In this document: positions 1-7,258 of the stretch, one piece after another
How positions within the stretch are numbered: the first letter of the stretch is position 1
How the letters are laid out: the number at the start of each line of letters is the position of its first letter
NCBI GenBank assembly: GCA_900475325.1
Contig: LS483371.1
Coordinates: 3,410,001 to 3,474,000, forward strand
Length of the DNA stretch: 64,000 bases
Source of the DNA: Paucimonas lemoignei
GTDB taxonomy: Bacteria; Pseudomonadota; Gammaproteobacteria; Pseudomonadales; Pseudomonadaceae
Reading direction: 5' to 3'
Position numbers and translations under genes: made by a program
The notes under the pieces: model-generated
What the model saw: the letters and a program-made list of their open reading frames with translations, nothing else
What the model was told of the DNA's origin: nothing
Database searches by the model: none

Positions 1-546
1 GCTTTGGGCACCGGCCAGCGGATGAGCCTGGGGCACCACCAGCGTCAGTTCGTCCTGACGGTATGGCAGCGTCTCCAGACCTTGGGCGGGAGTCTGGTCG
101 GCGATAATGCCCAGGTCGGCGCGGCCATCGGCGACGGCGCGGACAACCGCAGACCCTACCCGCTCTTCGATATCAAACCTGATCTGCGGATAAATCGACA
201 CGAAGCGGGCAATGTCCCCCGGCAAAAATTGCGACAGGGCGGAGGTAATGGCGTGAATGCGTAGATGACCTTTGACTCCCGATGCGTAATCGCCCAGCTC
301 ATGGTCCAGGCTGGCCAGCGTCTGCTTCAACTGTCGGGCATAGAACAACATCGACTGACCCGCCGGGGTCAGGTCGACACCCCGGGCGTTGCGGACCAAC
401 AGTTCTGATCCGGCCTGGGCTTCAAGCTCCGTGATGCGCTTGCTGATCGCTGAGACCGCCAGGTGCTTGAGCCGCGCGGCTCGCGTCAGATTGCGCTCTT
501 GCGCCACAGTGATGAAAATGTCCAGGCTAGTCAGGTCGTATCGCAT
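1..546 (-). CDS. LysR-family transcriptional regulator (partial, C-terminus outside window)
   Basis: The gene runs off the left edge, so only the first 182 residues are visible. Residues 1-60 form the LysR helix-turn-helix, beginning MRYDLTSLDIFITVAQERNL and containing an ARLKHLAVSAISKRI recognition segment. The start of the periplasmic-binding-like effector domain follows from about residue 90. The ATG at 546 is the natural LysR start. The gene is divergent from the GntR gene that begins at 711, and they share the 547-710 spacer. Whether it controls that neighbour or a gene off the left edge cannot be told. The family call is firm; the effector and targets are unknown. Confidence 0.9.
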   Translation of the reverse strand, partial: MRYDLTSLDIFITVAQERNLTRAARLKHLAVSAISKRITELEAQAGSELLVRNARGVDLTPAGQSMLFYARQLKQTLASLDHELGDYASGVKGHLRIHAITSALSQFLPGDIARFVSIYPQIRFDIEERVGSAVVRAVADGRADLGIIADQTPAQGLETLPYRQDELTLVVPQAHPLAGAQS

Positions 547-609
547 GAGTCATTCCTCTTGGCGGCGACATTAATCCTGAACATCTATGCGCCGTGCGGT
601 GACGCCATT

Positions 610-636
610 TTGTACGTCGAAGCAACGCAATACAAT
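610..636 (+). promoter_or_regulatory. Candidate GntR operator, site A (27-bp inverted repeat)
   Basis: The site reads TTGTACG, 13 bases, then ATACAAT, giving inverted TTGTA/TACAA arms 16 bases apart. It lies 74 bases before the ATG of the GntR gene at 711. The same 27-base geometry occurs at 2722-2748, 2826-2852 and 6998-7024, each before a gene of the same locus. The binding protein is inferred to be one or both of the locus GntR regulators. Confidence 0.55.
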
Positions 637-710
637 ATTATTTTGCGACCGCGTTGACGCGCGGTTTGATTGCCTGTGAAGGCAGCAGCCAACAGCCGGT
701 GAAATGGAAA

Positions 711-1616
711 ATGCCTTTGAGTGTATTAGTTCAGCGCATCATGACTGACCTGCAACAACGTATTCAGCAAGGGGAAGTCAAGGCTGGCAGCCACCTGAGC
801 GCGCAGAAAATTGCTGATGAGTTTCAGGTATCGCGCTCACCCGCTCGCGAAGCGCTGGTCGCCCTCGCCGATCAAGGTGTGCTTGATCAGCAGCCCAATC
901 GCGGTTTTTTTGTGCTGGCTGCCAGGCAGCTCATCACGCCTGCCCCGCCTCCTGCATTGGAGGAGCCTGAAGCCTATTACCTGCTGTCTGAAGACTGGCT
1001 GAACGACCGAATCCCGCAGGATGTCACCGAGCCGTTGGTGCGTGAACGTTATGGCTTGAGCAAAGCGCAGGCCAGCCACATTCTTCACCGCGCTGCCTGT
1101 GTCGGCTGGGCGCAACCCAAACCGGGTTATGGCTGGCGTTTCTCTGAAGTGGCCAAGACTACACAAGCGCTGGACCAGATCTACAACCTGCGTCTTTTGA
1201 TAGAGCCTGCCGGGCTGCTTGAACCGACGTTTCAACGCGACGCGCAGTGGTTACGCAGGCTTGGCAACGAGCAGAAACAGCTATTGAGCGAAGGGATCGA
1301 GACGCTGCCAGCTGATGCATTGCTGCGTACCGGCATGCGTTTTCACGAAGCGTTGAGCAAGATGTCCGGCAACTCGATGTACCACATGGTGCTGGTGCAG
1401 ATGAACAACATGCGCCGCCTGATCGAATACCGGGCCATGGTCGATCGCAAACGCTACTACCAACAATGCGAAGAGCATCTGCAGATCATCGAACTCTTGG
1501 AGCAGGGAAATAATCAGGCAGCGTCCGAATTGATGAAACGCCACCTGACCGGATCCCTGGCCCGTAAATCACCCGTTCTGCGGCACTATGCCGAAGCCGG
1601 AATCAGCCCTGAATAA
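711..1616 (+). CDS. GntR-family regulator with two winged-helix domains and an FCD ligand domain
   Basis: This is a probable ligand-responsive DNA-binding regulator. Residues about 1-70 form a standard GntR winged helix (QKIADEFQVSRSPAREALVA). Residues about 85-147 look like a second, diverged winged helix (LVRERYGLSKAQASHILHRA, then a GYGWRF wing). From about 150 there is an FCD all-helical domain with His residues at the usual metal/ligand positions (RFHEAL, CEEHLQII, KRHLTG). At 301 residues it is about 60 longer than a normal FadR-type regulator, which fits the extra domain. A TTG at 654 would extend the frame, but the ATG at 711 has GGTGA upstream and begins the domain cleanly. The 3' end overlaps the convergent dehydrogenase gene by 14 bases. 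A paralogue lies at 3638-4618. Confidence 0.8.
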   Translation: MPLSVLVQRIMTDLQQRIQQGEVKAGSHLSAQKIADEFQVSRSPAREALVALADQGVLDQQPNRGFFVLAARQLITPAPPPALEEPEAYYLLSEDWLNDRIPQDVTEPLVRERYGLSKAQASHILHRAACVGWAQPKPGYGWRFSEVAKTTQALDQIYNLRLLIEPAGLLEPTFQRDAQWLRRLGNEQKQLLSEGIETLPADALLRTGMRFHEALSKMSGNSMYHMVLVQMNNMRRLIEYRAMVDRKRYYQQCEEHLQIIELLEQGNNQAASELMKRHLTGSLARKSPVLRHYAEAGISPE

Positions 1617-2673
1617 CCGCTGCGACCGCGTCTCCAAAGCCCTTACATCCGAGCGTGCCACCCAGATCGAACGTCCGGCTGGCCGGGTTTTCCAACACTT
1701 GATCGACGGCACGGTCCAGCGCCTGGCCCGCCTGGATCAGAGCAGTGTGTTGATGGTGCTCGCCCATCCACTGCAGCAGCATTGCCACTGACAGCATCAT
1801 CGAGACTGGATTGGCTTTGTCCTGCCCGGCAATATCAGGGGCCGAGCCATGCTGAGCCTGCGCCGCGCAGTGCTCATCGCTGGCCATGATTGACCCGGCC
1901 AGACCGAGGCTGCCGGACAGTTCGCTGGCCAGGTCGCTAAGAATGTCACCGTAGAAGTTAGTCGCAACCAACACATCGAAGCCCTCCGGGTTGCGCACCA
2001 AATGCGCAGTGGATGCATCCACCAGCAGATCGTCCAGCACCACCTCCGGAAACTCCTTGGCCACTGCTCGCACAGCTTCGAGGAACAAGCCATCGGTCAT
2101 GTGGAAACTGTTGGCTTTATGGATTGCGGTGACTTTCTTGCGACGTTTCATCGCCAGCTCGAAAGCACGCCGAGCGATGCGCTCGCTGCAATGACGAGTG
2201 ATCTTGCGGGTTGAAAGCGCCATGTCAGGGCTGGGCATCACCTCGCCCCAGCCTCTGCTCATGTTGCGATCAGGATAAAAACCTTCAGTGGCTTCGCGCA
2301 TGATCACCAGATCCATGCGCTTGCCTTCCTTCATGTTTGATGTCAGGAACGGTCGGGTACGTGCCGGTCGAACGTTGGCGTAGAGGTCAAGGCCAATGCG
2401 AAAGCCTGCAGAGACGTTGCGCCCCCCCTTCCCGGGCGCTGGATAATCAGCGTGCGACTGCGTCCCGAGAATGATCCCGTCGTAGGTTTTTGCTTTAATC
2501 AGGGTTTCGTCACGCAGCGCGGTGCCATGCTTTTCCAGGCTGGCAAAACCGACATCGTCATAATCGAATGCCAGACCCAAGGCAAACTTCTTATTGACGG
2601 CCTCAAGCGCCATCATGGATGAAGCGATGATTTCGGGGCCGATGCCGTCACCGGGCAGAACGAGAATACGCAT
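1603..2673 (-). CDS. Isocitrate/isopropylmalate dehydrogenase-family oxidative decarboxylase
   Basis: The 356-residue protein is a beta-decarboxylating NAD(P)-dependent dehydrogenase acting on an (R)-malate-type substrate such as 3-isopropylmalate, D-malate or tartrate. Visible signatures are an MRILVLPGDGIGPEII N-terminus, REATEGFYPDRN around the catalytic Tyr, HKANSFHMTDGLF with the catalytic Lys, the metal-binding segment from DDLLVDAS through NFYGDILSDLASEL, and the cofactor loop HGSAPDIAGQDKANP. The ATG at 2673 has AAGGAG seven bases upstream; the longer upstream frame lacks a ribosome site. It is not in a leuCD context, so leucine biosynthesis is unlikely. It is divergent from the racemase-family gene at 2894, and candidate operators lie in the shared spacer. 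The exact substrate is unknown. Confidence 0.85.
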   Translation of the reverse strand: MRILVLPGDGIGPEIIASSMMALEAVNKKFALGLAFDYDDVGFASLEKHGTALRDETLIKAKTYDGIILGTQSHADYPAPGKGGRNVSAGFRIGLDLYANVRPARTRPFLTSNMKEGKRMDLVIMREATEGFYPDRNMSRGWGEVMPSPDMALSTRKITRHCSERIARRAFELAMKRRKKVTAIHKANSFHMTDGLFLEAVRAVAKEFPEVVLDDLLVDASTAHLVRNPEGFDVLVATNFYGDILSDLASELSGSLGLAGSIMASDEHCAAQAQHGSAPDIAGQDKANPVSMMLSVAMLLQWMGEHHQHTALIQAGQALDRAVDQVLENPASRTFDLGGTLGCKGFGDAVAAVIQG

Positions 2674-2721
2674 AACCTTCTCCTTTTTTTGCAATGGCTG
2701 AGGTCTACATGCACGGCCAGT

Positions 2722-2748
2722 AACGTATTTATAGATCACGAAGTACAA
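2722..2748 (-). promoter_or_regulatory. Candidate GntR operator, site C
   Basis: On the minus strand the site reads TTGTACT, 13 bases, then ATACGTT. The left arm matches site A and the right arm is degenerate. It ends 48 bases before the start of the dehydrogenase gene at 2673. It has the same length and geometry as sites A, B and D. Confidence 0.45.
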
Positions 2749-2825
2749 TCGCACTCAAATTTCTGAATTAATCACTGGTCCCACGGACACCTCGGGGAAA
2801 CCGCCATGAAGCGGAATCCATAGAG

Positions 2826-2852
2826 TTGCACTTTAATGCATCAATATGCAAT
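2826..2852 (+). promoter_or_regulatory. Candidate GntR operator, site B
   Basis: The site reads TTGCACT, 13 bases, then ATGCAAT, with perfect TTGCA/TGCAA arms 16 bases apart. It ends 41 bases before the ATG of the racemase-family gene at 2894. Together with site C it fills the divergent promoter region 2674-2893. Confidence 0.5.
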
Positions 2853-2893
2853 CTTAGCAGCTGTAATATTTCGCCATCAAAGGGGAATGAGTG

Positions 2894-3562
2894 ATGCACG
2901 GCACCCGTATTTTTCTGATTCACGCAACACCGCTGTCGGTCGCACCCATAACTGATGCCTTCAGCAGACTGTGGCCCGAGGTGCAATTGGCCAACCTGCT
3001 CGATGACTCGCTGTCCAGAGACCTGGCCGCAGCGGGCGAATTGACCGACGGGCTCAAGCAGCGATTCCTGAGCCTTGCCCGATACGCCGAAGCGGCCGAC
3101 GCAGACGCGATACTCTTTACGTGCTCAGCGTTTGGCGTGGCAATCGATGCCTGCAAAAACGCGGTGTCGATACCGGTGCTCAAACCCAACGAGGCGATGA
3201 TCGACGAAGCATTAAGCCTGGCATCACGAATCGCATTGGTGGCCACCTTCGAGCCAGCTATTGAATCCATGCGCGAAGAGTTCAGCGCGGCGGCGCGGGT
3301 TGCAGGCACGTCGCTAAAGATCAGTACCCATCTGGTGGCAGGGGCATTTGAGGCCCTTCAGGACAAGGATGTGGCAGGTCATGACAGGGAAATTGCCAAA
3401 GCGGCGCAAGAAATCGACGGCGCCGAGGTGATTTGTTTTGCGCAATTTTCCATGACCAGCGCGGCTGCGCAGGTGCGCGAAATAGGTGGGCTCCCGGTCC
3501 TGACTACGCCGGACAGTGCAGTCATTCGGTTACGAGAATTACTGGAAATCACCCGACCGTAG
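2894..3562 (+). CDS. Aspartate/glutamate racemase-superfamily enzyme
   Basis: The 222-residue cytoplasmic enzyme belongs to the Asp/Glu/hydantoin racemase superfamily, which also contains maleate isomerase and arylmalonate decarboxylase. The first catalytic-cysteine segment is present (ADAILFTCSAFG). At the place where a second GC(T/A) motif is expected, the sequence reads CFAQFSM, so the second catalytic Cys seems to be replaced by Gln. That would suit a one-cysteine reaction rather than two-base racemisation. The ATG at 2894 has AGGGGA upstream at good spacing; a GTG at 2891 is in frame but too close. The gene is divergent from the decarboxylating dehydrogenase and convergent with the second GntR gene. 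The substrate is unknown, probably a small di- or tricarboxylate judging by the neighbours. Confidence 0.75.
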   Translation: MHGTRIFLIHATPLSVAPITDAFSRLWPEVQLANLLDDSLSRDLAAAGELTDGLKQRFLSLARYAEAADADAILFTCSAFGVAIDACKNAVSIPVLKPNEAMIDEALSLASRIALVATFEPAIESMREEFSAAARVAGTSLKISTHLVAGAFEALQDKDVAGHDREIAKAAQEIDGAEVICFAQFSMTSAAAQVREIGGLPVLTTPDSAVIRLRELLEITRP

Positions 3563-3637
3563 AAGGCTGCGAATAGTGTCGTGTCGGCAACCGCGTGTTA
3601 GTAGCCTTTCGGCAGCACCTACAGGTTCGCGGGACGA

Positions 3638-4618
3638 TCAGAACGAGGTAGCAGACTTGTCGCGCAAACGTTTCTCAGCTTCGTCACGCGCTTCTTTGTC
3701 GGTCTTTTGCCGGCCGACGATATCCAGGTGGTGACGCAGGAAACCGGCAGCGGCTTCGCATTTCCCGCTCTCGATCAGGTCCAGCAACTGAATGTGTTCG
3801 GTGGACTGAATGATCAGGCGCTGACGATCCAGATTGGCCTTGTACGCCATGAACCGACGCAGTTGGTTCTGTCGACGGATAGCCTCAAGAAAGAACGCAT
3901 TACCGGAGCAGCGGACGATCAGTTCATGCAATTGAGCGTTGATATGGAAAAGCTGCGACCTGGAAAGGCTGAAAATATCGCCATCGAGCAGCTGTTGTTG
4001 CAGTGCCCTGGCCTTTGCGAACGCTGCCTTATCGACCTTGTAACCGGGCTCAAGCAGGGCTGCCGGTTCAATTGCCATGCGAAACCGATAGCTCTGGATA
4101 TGAGCACTGGAGTCGTGCAGGAACGCGTTGATTTCCCACCCCTGCCCTGGCTTGCGCTCGATCATGGCCTCGTTGGCCAGACGGTTGAGCACTTTGAGCA
4201 ACTGACCACGGGGCACGTCGTACTTGCGCAGCAGTTCAGCTTCGAAAAACGACTTGGGAATATCGCCGCTGAGCACATCATCAACCACACGCAAGTAGAA
4301 ATCCTCGAAAGGATCGACATCCAGCGGCAGTTTGGCAGTGTCGATACCGCGAGCATCACAGGTCAGAAAATAGCCCCGATTCTGCTCTCTGCGGGCAATC
4401 CCCAGTTCTTCAAGCAACGCGAAACAGCGACGGATCGGCGAGCGTGAAACCCCCAGCTCCTTGGCAAAAGCCTCTTCGCGCAACGGATCACCGCTGCGCA
4501 TGGAGCGGGCACGAGCCATATCAACGATTTTCGGCGCCAACTGCTCCGCCAGATCAGATTTGATCCGAAGCTTTGTCTTGTCCCGCGAAGGGGTTGGGGC
4601 TACACCGATTGAGTTCAT
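3638..4618 (-). CDS. GntR-family regulator with two winged-helix domains (paralogue of 711-1616)
   Basis: The 326-residue regulator has the same architecture as the gene at 711. A first GntR winged helix (EEAFAKELGVSRSPIRRCFA) is followed by a second HTH-like segment (LLRKYDVPRGQLLKVLNRLA, then GQGWEI) and a C-terminal FCD domain with HINAQLHELI, STEHIQLL and LRHHLD. Both regulators share an NRGYFL-type wing and the phrase EPAALLEP/EPAGLLEP at the start of FCD, so they are true paralogues. The ATG at 4618 is preferred; an upstream extension to 4723 is possible but gives a low-complexity leader. It lies 109 bases downstream of the CitMHS gene on the same strand and is probably cotranscribed. 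It is convergent with the racemase-family gene. Confidence 0.8.
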   Translation of the reverse strand: MNSIGVAPTPSRDKTKLRIKSDLAEQLAPKIVDMARARSMRSGDPLREEAFAKELGVSRSPIRRCFALLEELGIARREQNRGYFLTCDARGIDTAKLPLDVDPFEDFYLRVVDDVLSGDIPKSFFEAELLRKYDVPRGQLLKVLNRLANEAMIERKPGQGWEINAFLHDSSAHIQSYRFRMAIEPAALLEPGYKVDKAAFAKARALQQQLLDGDIFSLSRSQLFHINAQLHELIVRCSGNAFFLEAIRRQNQLRRFMAYKANLDRQRLIIQSTEHIQLLDLIESGKCEAAAGFLRHHLDIVGRQKTDKEARDEAEKRLRDKSATSF

Positions 4619-4727
4619 GATCGCTCGTGAATATAAGGTTGATGCGCAAAGGGTCGGCTCAGCAGCCGACCCCGCCAAAATACCACAGCTCATTTGCCGC
4701 GACATCCTGACTGCCTGCGCCACCTGA

Positions 4728-6053
4728 TCACGGGAACATCGAGAACGCGCCGGTAGCTGCCATCGCGCCCATGATCAGGAAGCTCAGCGCGAACGCCCAC
4801 TTCATGGTGTATTTCTGATGATCGCTGAACTCGACACCCGCCAGGCCGCACAGCAGATAAGTGGAAGCCACCAATGGGCTCAACAGATGGACCGGCGAAC
4901 CGATCAGCGAAGCCCGGCCAATCTCGGCATGGGAGATGCCATACGCCTCGGCGGCCTTGGCGAGCACTGGCAGCACTCCGTAGTAGAAGGCATCGTTGGA
5001 CATGAAGAACGTACCAGGAATACTCGCCAGTGCAGTGATCGGAGCCATGTAAGGGCCCCAGGTTTCAGGCAGCATCGCCAGAAAACTGGCCGACATGGCA
5101 TTGACCATCCCGGTACCGGAAAGAATCCCGGCGAGAATCCCGGCGGCCAGAAAGATCGCGATCTGGTTCAGCGCCGTTGGCGCATGAGCGGCAATGCGGC
5201 GACGCTGGTCGGCCATGTGCGGGTAGTTGATTACCAGGCCCACCGAGAATGCCACCATGAACAGAATCGCCAGCGGGAGCCACTCCATGACCAGCCCCGC
5301 CATCAGCGCAATGGTCAACACCGCGTTCAACCAGAACATCTTCGGACGACGAAGCTCGGCATCTTCGGCAGACATTGCAGGCAGACCAGTTGCATCGTCA
5401 TCGAATTCGGAGCCTTCTACATCGTCTGGCAGGCTCAACTTGCCCAGACGCGAACGCTCGCGAACCCCGATGTACCAAGCCAGACACATTACCCCGATAA
5501 AGCCTATGATCATTGCCGGAATAATCGGCTGGAAAAGCTCAGAGGTTTCCACTTGAAGGGATGCCGCCGCACGCGCGAGCGGCCCGCCCCACGGCAACAG
5601 GTTGGTAACGCTGGCGGCGAGAATGATCACGCAGGTCATCGCCAGTAGATTCAAACGCAAACGCTTGAACAGCGGCAACATGGCAGTAACGGTAATCATG
5701 TACGTGGTCGAACCATCGCCATCCAGAGAGACCATGCCTGCCAGCAGCGTGGTGAATATGACCGCTTTGACCGGATCACCCTTGATGATCTTGAGAAAGG
5801 CGCGAATCACCGGATCGAACAACCCGGTATCGAACATCATCCCGAAGTAGAGGATGGCAAACATCACCATGATGGCCGTCGGCGCAACTTTTTTCAGGCC
5901 GTCGATCATCATCGTATCCATCACCGGGCCGAAGCCACCGATGAGGGCGAAAATGATCGGAACGATGGTCAGCGCAACCAGCGGCGAGAGGCGCTTGGTC
6001 ATGATCAGCGCCATGAAGGTTACGATCATGCCGTAACCGAGAATTGACAGCAT
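4728..6053 (-). CDS. CitMHS-family citrate/tricarboxylate:cation symporter
   Basis: This 441-residue inner-membrane secondary transporter of the CitMHS (Mg-citrate type) family has about 11-12 hydrophobic segments. The family-typical loop VSLDGDGSTTYMITVTAML lies near residue 115, with NLLPWGGPLARA following. Between the two halves is a charged cytoplasmic loop (about residues 195-240, rich in Asp and Glu), and near the C-terminus there is a SPVHLLSPLVASTYLL segment. The family imports citrate complexed with a divalent cation or related tricarboxylates. The ATG at 6053 has GAGGAA upstream. The gene lies between the PhaB-like reductase and the second GntR gene, all on the minus strand. It probably brings in the substrate of the flanking dehydrogenase and racemase-family enzymes; the true substrate is inferred only. 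Confidence 0.85.
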   Translation of the reverse strand: MLSILGYGMIVTFMALIMTKRLSPLVALTIVPIIFALIGGFGPVMDTMMIDGLKKVAPTAIMVMFAILYFGMMFDTGLFDPVIRAFLKIIKGDPVKAVIFTTLLAGMVSLDGDGSTTYMITVTAMLPLFKRLRLNLLAMTCVIILAASVTNLLPWGGPLARAAASLQVETSELFQPIIPAMIIGFIGVMCLAWYIGVRERSRLGKLSLPDDVEGSEFDDDATGLPAMSAEDAELRRPKMFWLNAVLTIALMAGLVMEWLPLAILFMVAFSVGLVINYPHMADQRRRIAAHAPTALNQIAIFLAAGILAGILSGTGMVNAMSASFLAMLPETWGPYMAPITALASIPGTFFMSNDAFYYGVLPVLAKAAEAYGISHAEIGRASLIGSPVHLLSPLVASTYLLCGLAGVEFSDHQKYTMKWAFALSFLIMGAMAATGAFSMFP

Positions 6054-6175
6054 CTGTATTTCCTCGACTAGAAGTACATTTGTTTTTATGGTTTGGCGCA
6101 GAAGCGCTTCGAGAACTACCAGGCAATGAGCAGAGTGATGGCCGAGCAGCCGGTTTTACCGCCCGGATAAGCCCG

Positions 6176-6919
6176 TCAGCTCATGTGCAGGCCGCCATTG
6201 ATGGAGAAATCAGCCCCATTGGCGTAACCGGACTCTTCCGAGGCCAGCCATGAACAGATGGAAGCGATTTCTTCAGGTGTGCCCAGGCGTCGAGTCGGAA
6301 CTTCACGAATCAGGCGATCCATCGCGTCGACCGTGGTCACGGCCTTGAGCTTAGGAGTAGCGATATAGCCAGGCGAGACAGTGTTGACCGTTACGCCCCG
6401 AGACCCAACCTCTTTGGCCAGCGCCCGGGTGAAGCCGCGAATGGCGGATTTGGCGGTTGAATAGTTGACCTGGCCGACCTGCCCTAGCTGGGCATTGACC
6501 GAAGAGATATTGATCACCCTGCCCCAGCCCCGGCTGACCATCCCGTCGATGACCTGACGGGTCACGTTGAACAACGAGTTGAGATTGGTGTTGATCACGG
6601 TTTGCCAGTCACCTGGCTGCATGTCGCGAAACATCACATTACGAGCGGTTCCGGCGTTATTGATCAGCACATCGATCGGACCGACATCCTTGAGGATTTT
6701 CTGGAAAGCAATCTGGCAGGAATCCCAATCAGCCACATTGCCCTCGGACGCGATGAAGCTGAAGCCCAGTTTCTTCTGCTCATCAAGCCAGTTCGTCCTT
6801 AGCGGTGAGTTCGGTGCGCAGCCCACCACGACAGTGAAGCCGTCTTTCGCCAGGCGCTGACAGACAGCAGTGCCAAGGCTTCCCATACCCGCCGTGACAT
6901 AAGCAATGCGTTTAGTCAT
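6176..6919 (-). CDS. Short-chain dehydrogenase, acetoacetyl-CoA reductase (PhaB)-like
   Basis: The 247-residue SDR opens with MTKRIAYVTAGMGSLGTAVC. The usual TGGxxGIG cofactor loop is changed to TAGMGSLG. NNAG, NISSVNAQLGQVGQVNYSTAK with catalytic Ser, Tyr and Lys, and the PGYIATP segment are all present. The pattern and length fit NADPH-dependent acetoacetyl-CoA reductases, but no PHA synthase or thiolase lies nearby. Here it probably reduces a 3-oxo intermediate of the dicarboxylate pathway, or oxidises the hydroxy form. The ATG at 6919 has GGAG at correct spacing; an in-frame GTG at 6928 overlaps that site. It is the first gene of the minus-strand unit that continues into CitMHS and GntR, and candidate operator D lies 78 bases upstream. 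Confidence 0.85.
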   Translation of the reverse strand: MTKRIAYVTAGMGSLGTAVCQRLAKDGFTVVVGCAPNSPLRTNWLDEQKKLGFSFIASEGNVADWDSCQIAFQKILKDVGPIDVLINNAGTARNVMFRDMQPGDWQTVINTNLNSLFNVTRQVIDGMVSRGWGRVINISSVNAQLGQVGQVNYSTAKSAIRGFTRALAKEVGSRGVTVNTVSPGYIATPKLKAVTTVDAMDRLIREVPTRRLGTPEEIASICSWLASEESGYANGADFSINGGLHMS

Positions 6920-7258
6920 GTGAAGCACTCCGTTTGTTTTTGTAGGGGAGTTTTATGAGGGCCATGGTGGCCTGCGGACTACTAAACGCTATCAAAGATT
7001 GTTTTGCAATATCACAGCGTACAATTTATGCCGAGCGGAGGTCACAGTCGATCCGTTGGGAAAAGGCTGCACAGCATCAAGCAGCTATCGGGCTGGCCAA
7101 GGCTCTCAGCTTTGTTCAAAGCGTTCGATCCCAGGCGCGACCAACGATGGCGCACTCTCGAACTGGAAAGCTGAAACGCGTGGATATAGATGCCAGAGCC
7201 AATCTGGCGTTAACCGGCCCTGGCGGATAATGTGGCGCCTCTGGCGTAAATAGCCGGG
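6920..7258. other. Intergenic region of 339 bases with operator D
   Basis: No credible gene was found here. The only frames (6955-7230 and 6999-7253) have no ribosome site and atypical codon use. The right part, near 7259, is the downstream side of the CurA-like gene, and the left part is the promoter of the SDR-CitMHS-GntR unit. The one recognisable element is the 27-base inverted repeat at 6998-7024. Confidence 0.6.
6998..7024 (-). promoter_or_regulatory. Candidate GntR operator, site D
   Basis: On the minus strand the site reads TTGTACG, 13 bases, then AAACAAT. The left arm is identical to site A, and the segment GCA plus AAACAAT parallels GCA plus ATACAAT of site A. It lies 78 bases before the SDR start at 6919. 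Confidence 0.5.

Noticed and set aside
4818..5648. Long plus-strand frame of 276 codons
   Set aside because: It lies wholly antisense to the CitMHS gene and reads as Arg/His/Gln-rich sequence with no family signature or ribosome site.
6176..6919. Polyhydroxyalkanoate synthesis gene
   Set aside because: The reductase is PhaB-like, but no synthase, thiolase or phasin gene lies nearby and the shared operator ties it to the transporter locus.
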